Positions 49,720 through 62,060 are shown, counted from the stretch's first letter. The stretch is 64,000 bases of DNA from Sarcocystis neurona (GCA_000727475.1 KL647297.1:154500-218499), one strand, 5' to 3'. The notes: generated by a model not told the origin, from the sequence alone. Numbers and translations are program-made.

Positions 49720-51060
49720 ACACGGTCTCCTTCAAACGACGTGTCTCCCCACACATCCCTTGCTAATAACCAGGCATACATATATGCATATATGCACATA
49801 TATATATACATATGGTCGGTGTTAGACATGGTTTTAAACTACTTTCAGACTGCTCCGTGTGTCTGTGTCTGTGTGCCTCTGCCCATTTCTTTCGTACTGA
49901 CAAAATAGCCGAGCTGAGTAGCAGAGACACCAAGACAGCACGGCGACACACGATGAAAACATGGACAAAGACGCCGAGACAGCGGTAACAGGTAGACGCC
50001 GGCAGAGTTTTCTTTAATGAAAACTTTCTTGCTATTCGTCACAACTTCAGCAGTAACTGGAAATGATATACGTACATTCATACAATTACATACATATATA
50101 TATACATATGTGTGTGAGAAAGTATATACTAAGCAATAACCTTCGTGCGTCTACACGGAGAAATGCGAACCAAATAATCACCCCGACATACAAAGACACA
50201 CGTATACACAGAACGTAAGGACACATGAAAACACGTATGTACATACCTGCACATATATATATATATATGTTACGCGACTGAGATTCTCACCGTATACGCG
50301 TACGTATTTGGGCTGCTATATATGTACACGTACCTAATATCAGATCGCAGATTTTCCCAGGTGTATCAACACGTGTATATATGTGATGAGAAAAAGAGGG
50401 AGCTGCAGGCAGCGGGAAAGGCTGCCTGGCACTACGGCAGACCACGACTCCTTCACAGAGAAATGTACTTCTCTTCATAACAGATATATCTGTCTGTTCT
50501 CTTATATCCACAGGCACACATACGAAACTACCCGCATGACGCTTCCTCGCTATCTAATAGACAGGCACCTGTACAAAGAACAGTCATTCACACAATAATT
50601 CCCTATGTAAAGCGTAGCCATAAACGTTTGTGTCTACTCATATATATATGTAGGGGTGTGTGCGTATATCATGAAATATATTACTGTGTATGTAGATATC
50701 TGCGTCTATTATATATCTATATGTGCATATACTATGGAATATGTAAGTGTAGACGCACATGTGAATAAACTATATGTCTACGTACATGTATATGTATATA
50801 GAGTATGTACCAGTGTATGTGTGTACGTGCATATAACATATTATATATATGTGCATGTACCGTATAATGGTGCGTATATGTGTGCGCGTATATTATATAA
50901 TAGTGTACATGTAAACGTGCGTATATTATATATGTAACTTTATATATAAAGGGGGATAGTATATGATATACACGCAGATAGGTTACACGTGCGTATATGA
51001 TACAACACATATATATATATATGTATATATGGATGCATGTATATATGTATGTGTGCGTAC
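49720..51060. other. Intergenic, TATA/ACATAT microsatellites
   Basis: Short ordinary stretches separate TATATACATA tracts (50090-50110, 50250-50270) and a long GTGTATAT block (50640-51060). No gene recognised. Confidence 0.6.
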
Positions 51061-51170
51061 ACAGGACATCTGTATACCCTTACGTATATGTAGGCATTCA
51101 CGAGATTAGTTTATGAAGACACATTTGTAGAAAGTATCGACTCTGCTGTTGGTCTGTTACAAGCTTCCTC

Positions 51171-51704
51171 GTGGAAAAAGTTCCCCGTGTGCAAAAGAGA
51201 GACTGTAGTCGTCAAACAACCAGCAGCAAAGAGAATTGCTGCTACACATGTCGGGTAGTAGTTCTCTTCGTTTCCTGCTTTATCACAGCCGCTGAAAAGC
51301 TAAATGCAGCCGAGAAGAGGAAGGGAACGAACAAGAAAAAGAGGAACAACAACAGGAAGAAGAAGAAAAGAAAAAGACGCTTCTCTCCAGAACAGGAGCA
51401 GCAGAGTCGCAGCAGGAAGGAAAACAGCAGCAGCCACAGCAGCAGGAGTGGCAACGCAGGTGGAGCACCAGCAGCAGAGGCAGCAACAGCAGCTGCCGGA
51501 CAGATAACAGCAGCAGCAGCGGGAGGAGAAAGAGGAGTAGCAGCAACAGGAGGAGAGGGAGGGACAGCAGCAGCATCGCTGACTGCACTTTTGGGGTGTA
51601 CGTACACTGCCGCTCAGCCTTTCGTGCCGCCTTCCGCGCTGCTGCCTCCAACCGCGTCAGGTGATCTGCGGATGAAGAGAAGAAAAGTCGAGAACAAAAA
51701 GTAG
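51171..51704 (+). CDS. Possible Lys-rich then Ala/Gly-rich exon
   Basis: A 177-codon open segment: a Lys/Arg/Asn-rich block (about 51320-51395), FSPEQEQQSRSRKENSSS, then Ala/Gly runs and a short basic end. One GTGTACGTACAC palindrome lies inside (51596-51607). The Lys-rich block is a pyrimidine tract on the other strand and could equally be a minus-strand intron. Function unknown. Confidence 0.2.
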   Translation: MEKVPRVQKRDCSRQTTSSKENCCYTCRVVVLFVSCFITAAEKLNAAEKRKGTNKKKRNNNRKKKKRKRRFSPEQEQQSRSRKENSSSHSSRSGNAGGAPAAEAATAAAGQITAAAAGGERGVAATGGEGGTAAASLTALLGCTYTAAQPFVPPSALLPPTASGDLRMKRRKVENKK

Positions 51705-51879
51705 GAAAAGTAAAGGACGTGGCACAGGAATGGAATAAATGGCTAAAACACAAGGTCGTGACCCCCACGAGAAGAGAGAGAAGAACAGAAAAATGAAAAA
51801 ATAGACGAAAATCCTTTTCAAGGGGAATCGACGACTATGCAGCATCACAGGGCATCGCGGCGTACATACACTGCAGGTG

Positions 51880-52810
51880 TCCACGCCTATATCCGTAGTT
51901 GTATGCGTTCGTTTGTGTATTTGTGTATGTACGTTCATATATACATATGTATATATGTATGTATATATACGGATGAATGTATACATGCATATACACGACT
52001 GTATACGTATATGTATGTATATGTACGTATATGGCAACGTGCGTATACGTACATATACACATCATATATACATATACATACGTATGATGTATATGTAGGT
52101 ATCTATGTATGTATATATAAATATAAATGTATGTACATATATACACGAATGAATGCATATATGCATATACATATATATATATATATCTATCTATATATAT
52201 ATATGTAAGTATATACCACTGAATATATATATACATATACACGAATGAATGTATATATATATATATATATACACGGATGAATGTATATATGTATATATAT
52301 ACACGAATGAATGTATATATATATATATACACGAATGAATGTATATATATATATATACACGAATGAATGTATATATGTATATATACGACTGTACGGATAT
52401 AGGCATACGTATGTATATGGACAGGTATGTATCTGCACATGTATGCATTTGATGTGTACGTACGTATGTGTGTACACACGCCCGTATATCTATGAGTGAA
52501 CATATATATATATATACATATATATACATATATGTTGGTATACATGTGTGTACACATTTGCGTGAATCTCCTGCGTATCCACGCATGTCCCCGTACGTAC
52601 ATGAACGTGGCGTAAATGTGTGTATCTACACATATGTACCTATATATATATGTGTAGGACTATGTATGTATGCGTACATACGTGGGGTATGTATATGCAC
52701 GTATGCATATGTATGCCTGTACGTATATGCATACATATTTGTAGGAATGTGTACCTATGTATGTATACGCATCTATATATACGTATATAGGTGTCTGTGG
52801 ATGTGTAAAT
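51880..52810. repeat. ATACAC/TATATG repeats with ACGAATGAATG units
   Basis: The unit ACACGAATGAATGTATATAT recurs about six times at 52140 and 52226-52380 with spacing of 25-35 bp, inside a wider TATATACG microsatellite. Confidence 0.88.
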
Positions 52811-53791
52811 ACCAAGCTGCCACTACACGACCACCCATGTATATGTATATAGAGAAAGAAATATAGATGAATAGATACTACGTCTACACAAGTACGTATA
52901 TATACATCACATGCAGAGTAGACATTCTGCTGTACAAGCATATAGCTATACACACACATACATATATATATATGTAGGCAGAGTGACCAGTGGGCGCGAA
53001 CACACATATATATACACATAGACACGAGTATATATTGAGAGCTCCAAGCAGCTCAAAACATACCTTTCTTTGAATACATAGAAGAAAATATATACACAGA
53101 CAGAAAAGAAAAAAAATAACTGCTTGAATAAGATATGTACGTATGCCAGATGGTGTTGAAGAAGGGGTGTTCACGCCCCTCCGTAACTGTCGTATGACGC
53201 CAGTGGCATGAGCTTCTTTTGATATGTGCGTATATAAGGCAGACACAGAGAAACACAAAATACTTACACATTTATGTACAGATATATATACAATCACCTG
53301 CACAGCAATTTACAGATTTAGAGAGGATGATATAAAGAGAAAGATTACCAAAGAGGAAGAAATACACATACGCCTGTACATATACATACATATATATATA
53401 TATATCAACAGAAAATGCCACAGATACGTCTACGAACATATCTGTATACGTGTGCATATACACAGATTCACACATGTACACACAGGTGTATACGTACACA
53501 CACATGTGTGTACCTGTACACACATACGTATATATATATAACATATATATATATATATATATTTATATGCACGCATACATACATATACACCTATATATAT
53601 GCATATGTACATATATATGTATATATAAATAAGAATACACACATACACAGATACACTCATACATATATATATATATGCATACATATATGCATACATATAT
53701 GCATACAAACCGAGGACAGATACATACATACACAAATGTAGATGCTTGCCTACGTAGATCCATACTTCTTCAGCAGAGAAAAAACACACAC
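52811..53791. other. Intergenic, partly TATA/ACAC microsatellite
   Basis: Ordinary stretch to 53380, then TATATACACA tracts to 53740. No gene recognised before the terminal exon at 53792. Confidence 0.6.
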
Positions 53792-54168
53792 CTACAAATT
53801 GAGAAGTATTTGTAGCAGCTTTTCCACTGGCAGATGCGTACCGGTGTACGACAGCGTCGGATTTGTGCCGGTGAGGCATTTTAAAATGAAGAACGCTACG
53901 TCTCGCAGCTTCCAGTAGTTAAAGTGGGACTGTATTAACGCCAGGGAAGTCAGGTAGTGCTCCGTCGCATCCTCCTGCGTGTGGAGCAGCAGCAACAGCA
54001 GCAATAGCAGCAACAGTAGCAGCAACAGTAGCAGCAACAGTAGCAGCAACAGCAGCAACAGTAGCAGCAACAGTAGCAGCAACAGCAGCAACAGTAGCAG
54101 CAACAGCAACAGCACCAGCGCGAGAGTCACTCTTGAATGTGAATAATATTGCAGGCGTCTTTTCGTAT
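53792..54168 (-). CDS. Terminal exon of the unidentified minus-strand gene, with poly-Leu
   Basis: Acceptor CACCTGCACAG at 54169, stop TAG at 53792-53794. The first part reads TKRRLQYYSHSRVTLALV. Then 43 Leu codons (54112-53984) come from the unit CTG TTG CTG CTA, all Leu in this frame only. The final 63 residues (HTQEDATEHYLTSL to QILLNL) look like a folded, non-repetitive domain. An alternative is that the CTG array is a small intron ending at CACACGCAG (53975). Confidence 0.5.
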
Positions 54169-57100
54169 CTGTGCAGGTGTGTATATGTGTGCAAAGAGGC
54201 GGGCTCGGGGGGGAAGTGGCGGGGCGACGAAAGACTTAAGGACAGAAAAAAGGGCAAACAAGAGGAGACGGTAAGTGAGGAGGATAGAAGAAGAATGTCA
54301 GAAGAGCAAGTTGACGAAAGGGAAGGAGCACAGATACACGAGTGGAAAATGGGAGAAGAAAACGAGGAAAGGGAAGAAGACGAAGGGAAGACAGAGCAAA
54401 TCGAGCGATCAAGAGAGGGGAAGAAAATTAGGACAGTTCGGAGAGTGAACTTCGAAGAAGCGAACAAGCGGTGACGGCGATAGAGAGACGGGAAAAGAAA
54501 AAGAAGCTGCAGTGCGACGGAGAAGAGGAAGACGAGAGGGGACGAATTCAACCGCAAAAAAACGAAGAGACACACAAGGGAAACAGCAAAGACAGAACTG
54601 CAGCAAAGGGGAAACGAAAGGACAGAGATGAAGCGAAGGTGTACCGGGAAGCACAGCAGAAAAATGAAGCGAAGGAAAAGGAAACGAGAATCACAGATGT
54701 GCGCATTTCTCGACCAACAATGCCCGCCCACCACTGCCCGGAAGAACAAGGAGAGGCCGGGAAAAAAAGGGGCGGAGAAGATGCGGCAGAAACGCGTCCA
54801 CCGAGGAAGATGAGAGGGCGGGGGAGGGGAGATTCGCAAAGACGAGATGAGGACGCGAAAAGAAAGAGCAGCAGCGAAGAAGAAATGCGCAGCAGCAGAA
54901 GAAAAGGCGTAGAAAAAGAAGTGGGGAAAAGAGAAGGCGGAGAAGTCAGGCAGGGCAGCAACTGCAATTGCTGGGAACTCCGCAGTCTCGACACTTTCGC
55001 AGGCCCTTTTGAGGAAAATGACGCGCTACAGCGACGCGCATGCACGTACTTCATTTCCTTTGCATTTCTCTTGTAGAGTCGCGCAAACACGTGCACTTGA
55101 GTTTCGACGGTTGAAAGTCTTCTATATACCAGCAGGCTGTGCCACGTGCATATATCTGTGGCCGTCGATATCAACACACATATATGTACAGATAGGGACA
55201 GATAGGTACGGGAGAACACCTGGATATGGGCCACCTGTATATATATAGTCGTATATGTCAATACAAATATACACGTATAGATCATCTGTGCCCCTACCTG
55301 GTAGCAGCATATATATATAGAGAGAGAGAGAAAGAAAGAAAGATACGTGGGGGAACAACTCTGCTTACATGGTCGTATATATACATATATATATATGTAT
55401 ATACATACATGGGTATGTAAGTGGCCTAGGGGCAGGGGTATGCGTCCAGATAGTGCGTACTTACTCACACAGCCTAGACATACATGTTTGTGTACACACA
55501 CTTGTGTGGGTGGACACGAACGTGTACATACATACATATATGTGTGTACACGTCGTAGATGTATGCACTTAGATAAAGACGCATGCGGAGTGCGTGTGTA
55601 TCGCTTGCCTGCAGCTGATAGTCCAAACGAACGGGCAGAAACTCCGGTCCCGTCTGCGTGTTAATCGCCTACACAACCATCAGCGCCACAGCAAACGCAA
55701 GAGCAACGGAAGCTGCAGCAGCAGCAAAAGTAGCAGCAGCAGCAGCCTCGCAGCAAAAGCAGCAGCGTCGCAGCAAACACGGCAGCGGCAACGGCAGAAG
55801 TCCCAAAAGGAGACGCAGCAACGGCAGGGCGGCAGCAGCAAATGCAGCAGCAGAAACTAGCCGAGGAGGATCAGCTATAAGAATGGCTGTAGCAGCCTGC
55901 GTTGAGGAAAGCAGGAACACAGCAGATTCAGTATAAGCGGAATCCCCAGTACTACCACGCATACAAAGAAGGACTGTACACCTGTTAAAACCTGTTCGTA
56001 TGCATTCCTGGAAACGCTGCGTTTTCCGAAATGCGTACTCACAGCCCACGAGTGCCACCCACATACAGATGAGGTGTACGTACACCCCACGCACATACAA
56101 ATCCGCATTTCTCTTTGTGTCGGACGTCTACACACCGGGTGCAGCATATTTCATTTAAAAAATGTACCTACTACGCAGTGTGGAACTCACATAAGGACCT
56201 GACTTGGTTGCATCCACCTACACCACACGGCGAGCTTCTGCAACGTTTCTCGACTGTGTGTCCAGACACACCAATGGAGGTGTCTGTACACCGCTTCGAG
56301 TGTCTCCACACCGCGACAGGTACCTACATACTGCGTCAGGTGTCGACACACCACGTCAGGTATCGACACGCCACGTCAGGTGTCGACACACCGCGTCAGG
56401 TGACTATACGCCTCGTCAGGTATCTATACACCTCGTCAGGTGTCTATACACCTCGTCAGGTGTCTTTAAACCGCAGACGGTGTCTACACATCATATGTGT
56501 CGGGCATCCGTGCGTCGTGTCGACTGTCTCACTTGTGCTTCCGCTATCTGTACACACCACATCGGCTGTCTGTACGCCGCATCGGGTGTCTGTACACCAC
56601 AGCAGGAGTCTGTACACCGTAGAGACTGTTTTTGCTCCGCGTGAGATGTCTGCCCTCAGAGCGGGGCATTCGAACATCGTGTGAGAAGGGTTCGTAATCA
56701 CAGAGGAGCTCGTCGTGGGAGTGACGGTTACCGTTGAATTGTACGTACATTCCGCAGGCGCTGCTTTTGAACGAACTCTTCACAGCGTATACCAGCCAGC
56801 TACAGCAGTGTGAGGTCTACACATGCAGGAAATAAAAAAACGACTGTTAGTTTCACTGTTGTTACACCTTTGAACACTCGCGGGGGTACACAGCCAGGTG
56901 ACGGCCGCGTTCTTGCCCAGTAGCCTCCTCTCTCTTCTTCCGCAGCGAAAACCTTCTCATTTGAAAAGGGATCATTCCATTTGTGTTTATAATCTTTGCA
57001 GATCTGCGTCCAGCTGATTTGCTATCTTGGATGCACCACGCATTTCGCGGGCGGTGTGTACACACCGCACAGCGCCCTTGAAGATGAGTGCTCTTCCTCT

Positions 57101-59052
57101 ATCAATCATGAGTTCCCTCCACCAAGCGAGATGTTGTTTCATCGATCACCGGGGGAGTTGTTCCCCATTTCTCCCTACTACGTCGATTTGCTGAGGTGTA
57201 CGAACACCGCATCGATACCGAAGTAGGTCGTGTTCACTCTCTGCAGAGCAGTGTACGTACACCGCGCCTGAAGCTGTTTTATTGCTTTGTATCTTTAATA
57301 TTCGTGGGAGGGTACACATGACGTGCAAGGTGTCTCTGCAGGTTGTTTCACTCCTCTTCCTTATTTTACTTTCCCATCCTCTCCTTTTTTTTCAGTGAAT
57401 ATCCCTGAGGCACTGCATTGCTGCGGAAGCATCGAAAGATGAAAAACTTCCTACCTCGAGCTGTGCCATGGCCCGCGACGTCTCTTCCGCATGCTGCTGC
57501 AGCTGCTCCAGCGCAAAGACGCCACTTCCTGCACTAGAAACGTCCGAGAGTTCTGCAGACAGAAGGGTGGAGTACGCAAGGAAGAGACTTAGTAGGAGAA
57601 CAGGATAAACTTGTAACGCACAGAAGGAAAACGAGACACACTGCTGCTAATACGCCTTCAGGACGCTCCTGTTGTCCCTGATGTTGCTGCCGCTGTCCCT
57701 GGTGTTGCTGCCGCTCTCCCCGGTGTTGCTGCTGCTGTCCCTGCTGTTGCTGCTGCTGTCCCCGCTACTGCTGCTGTTGCAGTCCCTGTTACTGTGAAAG
57801 GCGGTGGGTTTCGGATGCGTCTCATAGCGGACACGAGAAGCAGAAGACAGACCACCAGCAGCAAGAAGAAGAAAATCGATACAAATCGTAGCAAGTCGAG
57901 ACTACATTAGGACTAGCAGGATGCAAGTATACTACTAGCATGGTGCTAGAGTGAGAAGGTGAAGAGACTATGAGAAGGAGAAGAGAAATAAGAGAAGGGA
58001 GAACAGGAAGAAAAAAAGAGAAAAAGACGGACGTCCAAACAGAAAGACGGGGCGAAATAAAAGGGGAAGGTATGTCACGTGCCTGTGTAAACTCCCTTGG
58101 GAACAGAGCTACGTGCTGCCTGACAAACGAAAAACTAGAAAGTCACGTGGGGAAGGGGCGGGTAGGGACTCATCAACACTCCAAGAGTTTGTATCTTTCA
58201 AAGGTTAGTAGTACAGAGGGCAGCTCTCTCTTAATATATATTGATACACACAGAGAGAAAAGAGCAGAGAGATATGGAGATAGATGTGTACGTACACATG
58301 TGTATATCCGTATGTGTATATATTATATATACACATACGGATATATAGTAGTACGCCTACGTATACCCGCATGTGTTTATACTATACAGATATATAGACA
58401 TATATATATACGTATACATACATACACATGGAAATGTATATACATATATATATAGGTACATTCACATGCAAATCCGTACCAGTGTACACATATATATCTA
58501 TATATATGTAGTAGAGAACCTGAGGAAACACGAAGAATGAAACAACAGACGTCTAATATACACAATTATACATATATGTACATCTGCAGATGTACACAGG
58601 TACGTACATGTATATCCGTATTCGTATATACTATACATATATCTATCTAAGTATATAAATATATATATGTGTATAGGTATATACACGTAACAAAGGTGCA
58701 GTAGCCTTGGGCTACTAAAGTTGACAAGAAATATGTAGACACAGAGATAAGGTATACGGTTACATACGTGTACATACATATAATCGTATAAAAGCCAACT
58801 GATATACGTAAAAGGAGGAAAACGAGCCTTACTAATCCTACTCGGACGAGAAAAAGTAGCATTTCAGATCTGCACGTATATGTGTACAATCACGTATATA
58901 TATATATATACATATATGTGTATACACATACATACGAACATACACGCACAGACATGGATACCTACACGCGTATATATATGTATATAAATTATACATGTAT
59001 ACATATATGCGAACACATACTTGTATTAAACGTACATTTATACGTATGTATG

Positions 59053-59089
<37 letters not shown>

Positions 59090-62060
59090 GTGTATGAAAC
59101 ATACGTACGGATATGTACATGAATTATACGCTTACACATATGCGCATACACGTATGTACATACGACACCCGCGTGTATATATATATATATATATATGAAA
59201 CACATATATACATATATAGACACATATACGAAGCACCAATGTGTACATATATGTGCATACACATATGTACATGAATATACATGTACATGTAGATACGTCC
59301 ATGAAACATACGCGTATACATATTTCCGTATACATACACATATATGTGGAACATATATATACATATATGCATAGGAAACTGCATGTATATGTGTATGCAT
59401 ATATATGTGTGCAAGAATACATCTGCGTGCGTCATCTGCTCGACGGGAGACTGCGAAGGCCACGAAGTGCCGGCGACAGTTGACTTCCCCATCTCAACAG
59501 AGTTTTCTGCTGCAGCAGCAGAAACCCAGCAGCTCCTCTTCCGAGCAAAACGTCTCCCCACGAACACGACGACCCTCCCTCACGCTGTCTCCATCTCCCC
59601 AGCTGTTTTTCTTCCTGTCTCCGTCTCCTCCACCGGTGGTGTGTGGGGTGTCGGTGTGGCACGTGTGAGACAGCAGCAACTGCAGCAAACGGTGCTGTGC
59701 GTCTATTTCCCTCTTCGTGTCTCCACGAGTGTGTGGAGGCCCTCTCCCTCTCCGTCTCTTTCTGAAAAGCTTTTTGTGCAGCTGCTGCGTGTCTGGACGT
59801 CTCCCTCCGTCCGTCCCGCTGTCTCCGTCTCGCCGTCTCAGACAGTCCCCCCTCAATCTCGCAGACTCTCCAGGCAGCTCGCTGTGCGACGCGACGAATA
59901 TATCTGCGCGTTTCTCTACACAGGGGGGCATGTTGTGGCCAAGCCGGGGAAACTTTCGGCAGCTTCCTCTTCGACGTCTCTCACGAGGGGGGGGGAACGC
60001 AGCTGCACCCGAGGGGCGGTTTCGCTGACCGGAAATCCATCCTTGGCCACCACGCGTCTTCTGGAGAGGACGCTCCTCCCATACCGAGCTGCCCCTCTCC
60101 GTTTGTCTGTCTACTAGGTCCCTCTCTTTCGAAGTACTTTAACAACGAATATATCGATAGAAAACACAGAAAGTACAGACGACCACACAAACACTCAAAC
60201 ACACATGTATGAATATACCCGTGCGGGAGAAAAATCTACACAGATGCATAGAAGAGGAAAAGGAGACACAGAGGGAGACACAGACCTGCGAGAAGACTGC
60301 CCTTCTTCTACGCGCAAATCGATCCATGGACACGAACACATCTCTTCATGCCCTCGTCTGTGGAGATAAAAGGAGACTGATACTAGGGAAAAATGAAAAC
60401 TACGTGATAAACGTGCGAATACGCATTTATGTTCACGTGATAGGTGATATTTATGTGTACGTACACAGCGACTTATCTATGGAATAGACATGTGTACACA
60501 CAGCAGTCCACACACATAGGAATACGCATACAGCGCGACAAATGTGTACAGCTACAGGTATATATACATGGAGAGAGATTTATCTACGTGATAAACATCT
60601 TTACACAAACATAGATATATAATATGTAGGGGAACATACATGTATATATATGTGTGGGGGGAAACTTCAACGTGATATGCGTGTATACATATATATATAT
60701 GTATATATAGGGGAGCGTCTACGTAGTATATGTGCCCTGACAAGTATAGATATATATATAGGGAAGAATCTGCGTGACGTATGTGTATAAACACAAGTAC
60801 ATAGATTTAGGGAGATATCTACGTAACGTATATCCATACACAGGAAAACAAGAGGAAAACCGAGAACGAAGAAACGACCGAACACGGCGACTGTGTTTCT
60901 GTTTCGTTCATGTCGTTTCCGCTTCTGCTCTCTATTTCTTCTCCTTCGTCCTTTTTCTTCTTTTTTTCTTTTCGATTTCAATCCTCCTCCTTCGTCTTCT
61001 CGCCTTCTGCTTCTCGGGAACCTGCCCTCCTCTTCGCTGCGTTTTCTTCGGTTTCTTCCCAACGTCTTCTTTCGTGTCCCTTCCGTCGTTTTCGGCTTCT
61101 GCCCTTCTCCTCCCAACTTTTCATTTCCTCACCTTCTTCCTTCGCTTCTGCTGCGTGCTGCTCGACCTCTTCCTCTCCTGCAGGCGCGTACAGCAAATCC
61201 CACAAGTCCTCCTCTCCTGCCGCCACTTCTCCTGTTGCTGCTTCTCCTGTTGCTGCTTTTCTTGTTGCCGCTTCTCCTGTGGCTGCTTCCCCTGCTGCTG
61301 CTTCTCCGACTGCTGCGGCTTCTTCCCCTGGGTCTTCTGCTGCTGCGGGTGGCTGAGCTGCTGCAGAGAAGTCTACGTCATCAAACGAACGAGACAACGA
61401 CGGGCGAAAAGAAGAAGCAGCAGCGGCAAGAGCAGCAGCACTACGCTGTTGCTCGCGACGACGCCTATCTTCGGCAGCTGCTGCTGTTGTGGCATCAGCG
61501 GCAGGCGTCACAGCAGCAGCTGCGGTCGTCAAAACGGCAGCAGCGCGAGCAGCAGCAGGAGCACCTTTCACACTATAACCGTTCCCCGCCCCGCTGCTGC
61601 GGCCAGACGAAGAAATAGAAGAAGCAGTATCAGCGGCATATCTGACTTGTCCGCAAGCCGCAGTGCTGCCTCTTCTCCCGCTAATAATAGCAGCAGGAGG
61701 ACCTCTGCCAGTGCTGTGATGACCGCGAGATGCAGTGACACCAGCAGCAGCAGCGGCAACAGGAGCAGCAACGGCAGCAGCAGCAGCAACAGCAGCAGCA
61801 GCATCAGCAGCAGCAGCATCAGCGGCAGCAGCACTCCCACCACGAATGCTGCACTCCTTTCTACCGGTGTCCTTGGCAGTGGAGTGAAAGGCGGGAGCAA
61901 CAACAGCTGCTGCAGCATCACAAGACGATGCTTCTCCTGCGTCATCTTCGGCGTTGCTGCTGCTGTTGCTCGTGAGCTCGTCTTCATCTGCTGAATCGCG
62001 TCCTCCCCGAGCACCTGGAAGAGATTGTCGCAGGTCTACAAAGCGGCACAAAATCCACAA
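53792..62060 (-). CDS. Unidentified protein with Ala/Glu-rich N-terminus and poly-Leu tract (proposed, 4 exons)
   Basis: I do not recognise this protein. Proposed exons: 62060-61133, 57552-57455, 57003-56868, 54168-53792. Donors are GTGAGG, GTAGGA and GTGTAA; acceptors end CTGTCTGCAG, GGACGCAG and CCTGCACAG. Every phase agrees, giving 512 residues and a TAG stop. Exon 1 is Ala-rich with acidic stretches (DSADEDELTSN, FRPSLSRSFDDVDFS, EEDLWDLLYAP). Exon 2 looks like an amphipathic helix (ALEQLQQHAEETSRAMAQLE). Exon 3 is ordinary sequence (DYKHKWNDPFSNEKVFAAEE, GGYWARTRPSP). Exon 4 has 43 consecutive Leu, then EDATEHYLTSLALIQSHFNY and WKLRDVAFFILKCLTG. Introns are 3.6, 0.45 and 2.7 kb. Weak points: exon 1 is low-complexity and also open on the other strand, and exon 4 could instead use a GTACGC donor at SYTG and continue. 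Confidence 0.42.
53984..54112 (-). repeat. 12-bp minisatellite encoding 43 Leu
   Basis: About eleven units of GTAGCAGCAACA on the plus strand, with imperfect copies. On the minus strand the unit is CTG TTG CTG CTA, a homopolymer of Leu in the frame of the flanking open sequence. Confidence 0.9.
56281..56640. repeat. 20-bp minisatellite, about 18 units
   Basis: Consensus TGTCTATACACCTCGTCAGG, holding a strict 20-bp register across the array, with CACACC and GTACACC variants. It lies in the last intron of the proposed minus-strand gene. Confidence 0.93.
56868..57003 (-). CDS. Internal exon, unidentified minus-strand gene
   Basis: Reads ICKDYKHKWNDPFSNEKVFA then AEEERGGYWARTRPSPGCVP, ending PRVFK. 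Incoming phase 0 fits the exon at 57552-57455. The composition is ordinary rather than repeat-like. The plus strand over this stretch is also open but lacks a phase-compatible partner. Confidence 0.42.
57455..57552 (-). CDS. Internal exon, unidentified minus-strand gene
   Basis: A 98-bp exon with a strong acceptor (TTCTGTCTGCAG) and donor (GAG|GTAGGA). It reads LSDVSSAGSGVFALEQLQQH then AEETSRAMAQLE, a helix-forming sequence. Confidence 0.42.
57665..57795. repeat. 21-bp minisatellite of GTTGCTGCYGCTGTCCCTGG
   Basis: Five to six units. On the plus strand it reads VAAAVPG in a frame open from 57662 to a stop at 57908-57910 with a basic end (SSKKKKIDTNRSKSRLH); on the minus strand GTAAATPG follows a hydrophobic stretch. 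It lies in intron 1 of the proposed minus-strand gene. Confidence 0.75.
58303..58345. repeat. Perfect 43-bp palindrome (hairpin, 21-bp arms)
   Basis: Every base from 58303 to 58323 pairs with 58345 to 58325, leaving a single centre base. The outer arm is TATATCCGTATGTGTATATA. Confidence 0.95.
58346..59440. repeat. TATATACA microsatellite region
   Basis: ACATATA/TATACGT tracts with TATATATATATATG blocks (59070, 59180); GAAACATA(T/C) phrases recur. No gene recognised. Confidence 0.8.
59441..60900. other. Pyrimidine-rich then microsatellite stretch
   Basis: Pyrimidine-rich on the plus strand (59560-60120), then GATA/TATA repeats with a recurring ATCTACGTGATA phrase (60550-60830). A plus frame from 59405 (GDCEGHEVPATVDFPISTEF) and the minus strand are both open; neither is supported by phase. 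Confidence 0.5.
61133..62060 (-). CDS. Ala/Glu-rich first exon, unidentified minus-strand gene
   Basis: A 309-codon open segment ending at a GAAGAAG|GTGAGG donor. Ala tracts use mixed GCT/GCC/GCA codons with occasional GAT or GTT. It is interspersed with acidic and Ser-rich stretches and ends with repeats of the type GEAATGEAA, then EEDLWDLLYAPAGEEEVEQH. The start Met is simply the first in frame; an acceptor (CGCTTTGTAG near 62040) could make this an internal exon. The opposite strand also has a long open frame (60774-61994), so coding status is not settled. Confidence 0.4.

Noticed and set aside
56281..56640. Could the 20-bp array be a CRISPR array
   Set aside because: Repeats are directly adjacent with no unique spacers, they drift in sequence, and the setting is eukaryotic.
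60774..61994. A 406-codon plus-strand Cys/Ser/Arg-rich frame
   Set aside because: Reads the GCT tract as Cys runs and begins in microsatellite. The minus frame gives a more natural composition and splices in phase, though I cannot exclude a plus-strand exon starting at the CTCCTGCAG near 61187.
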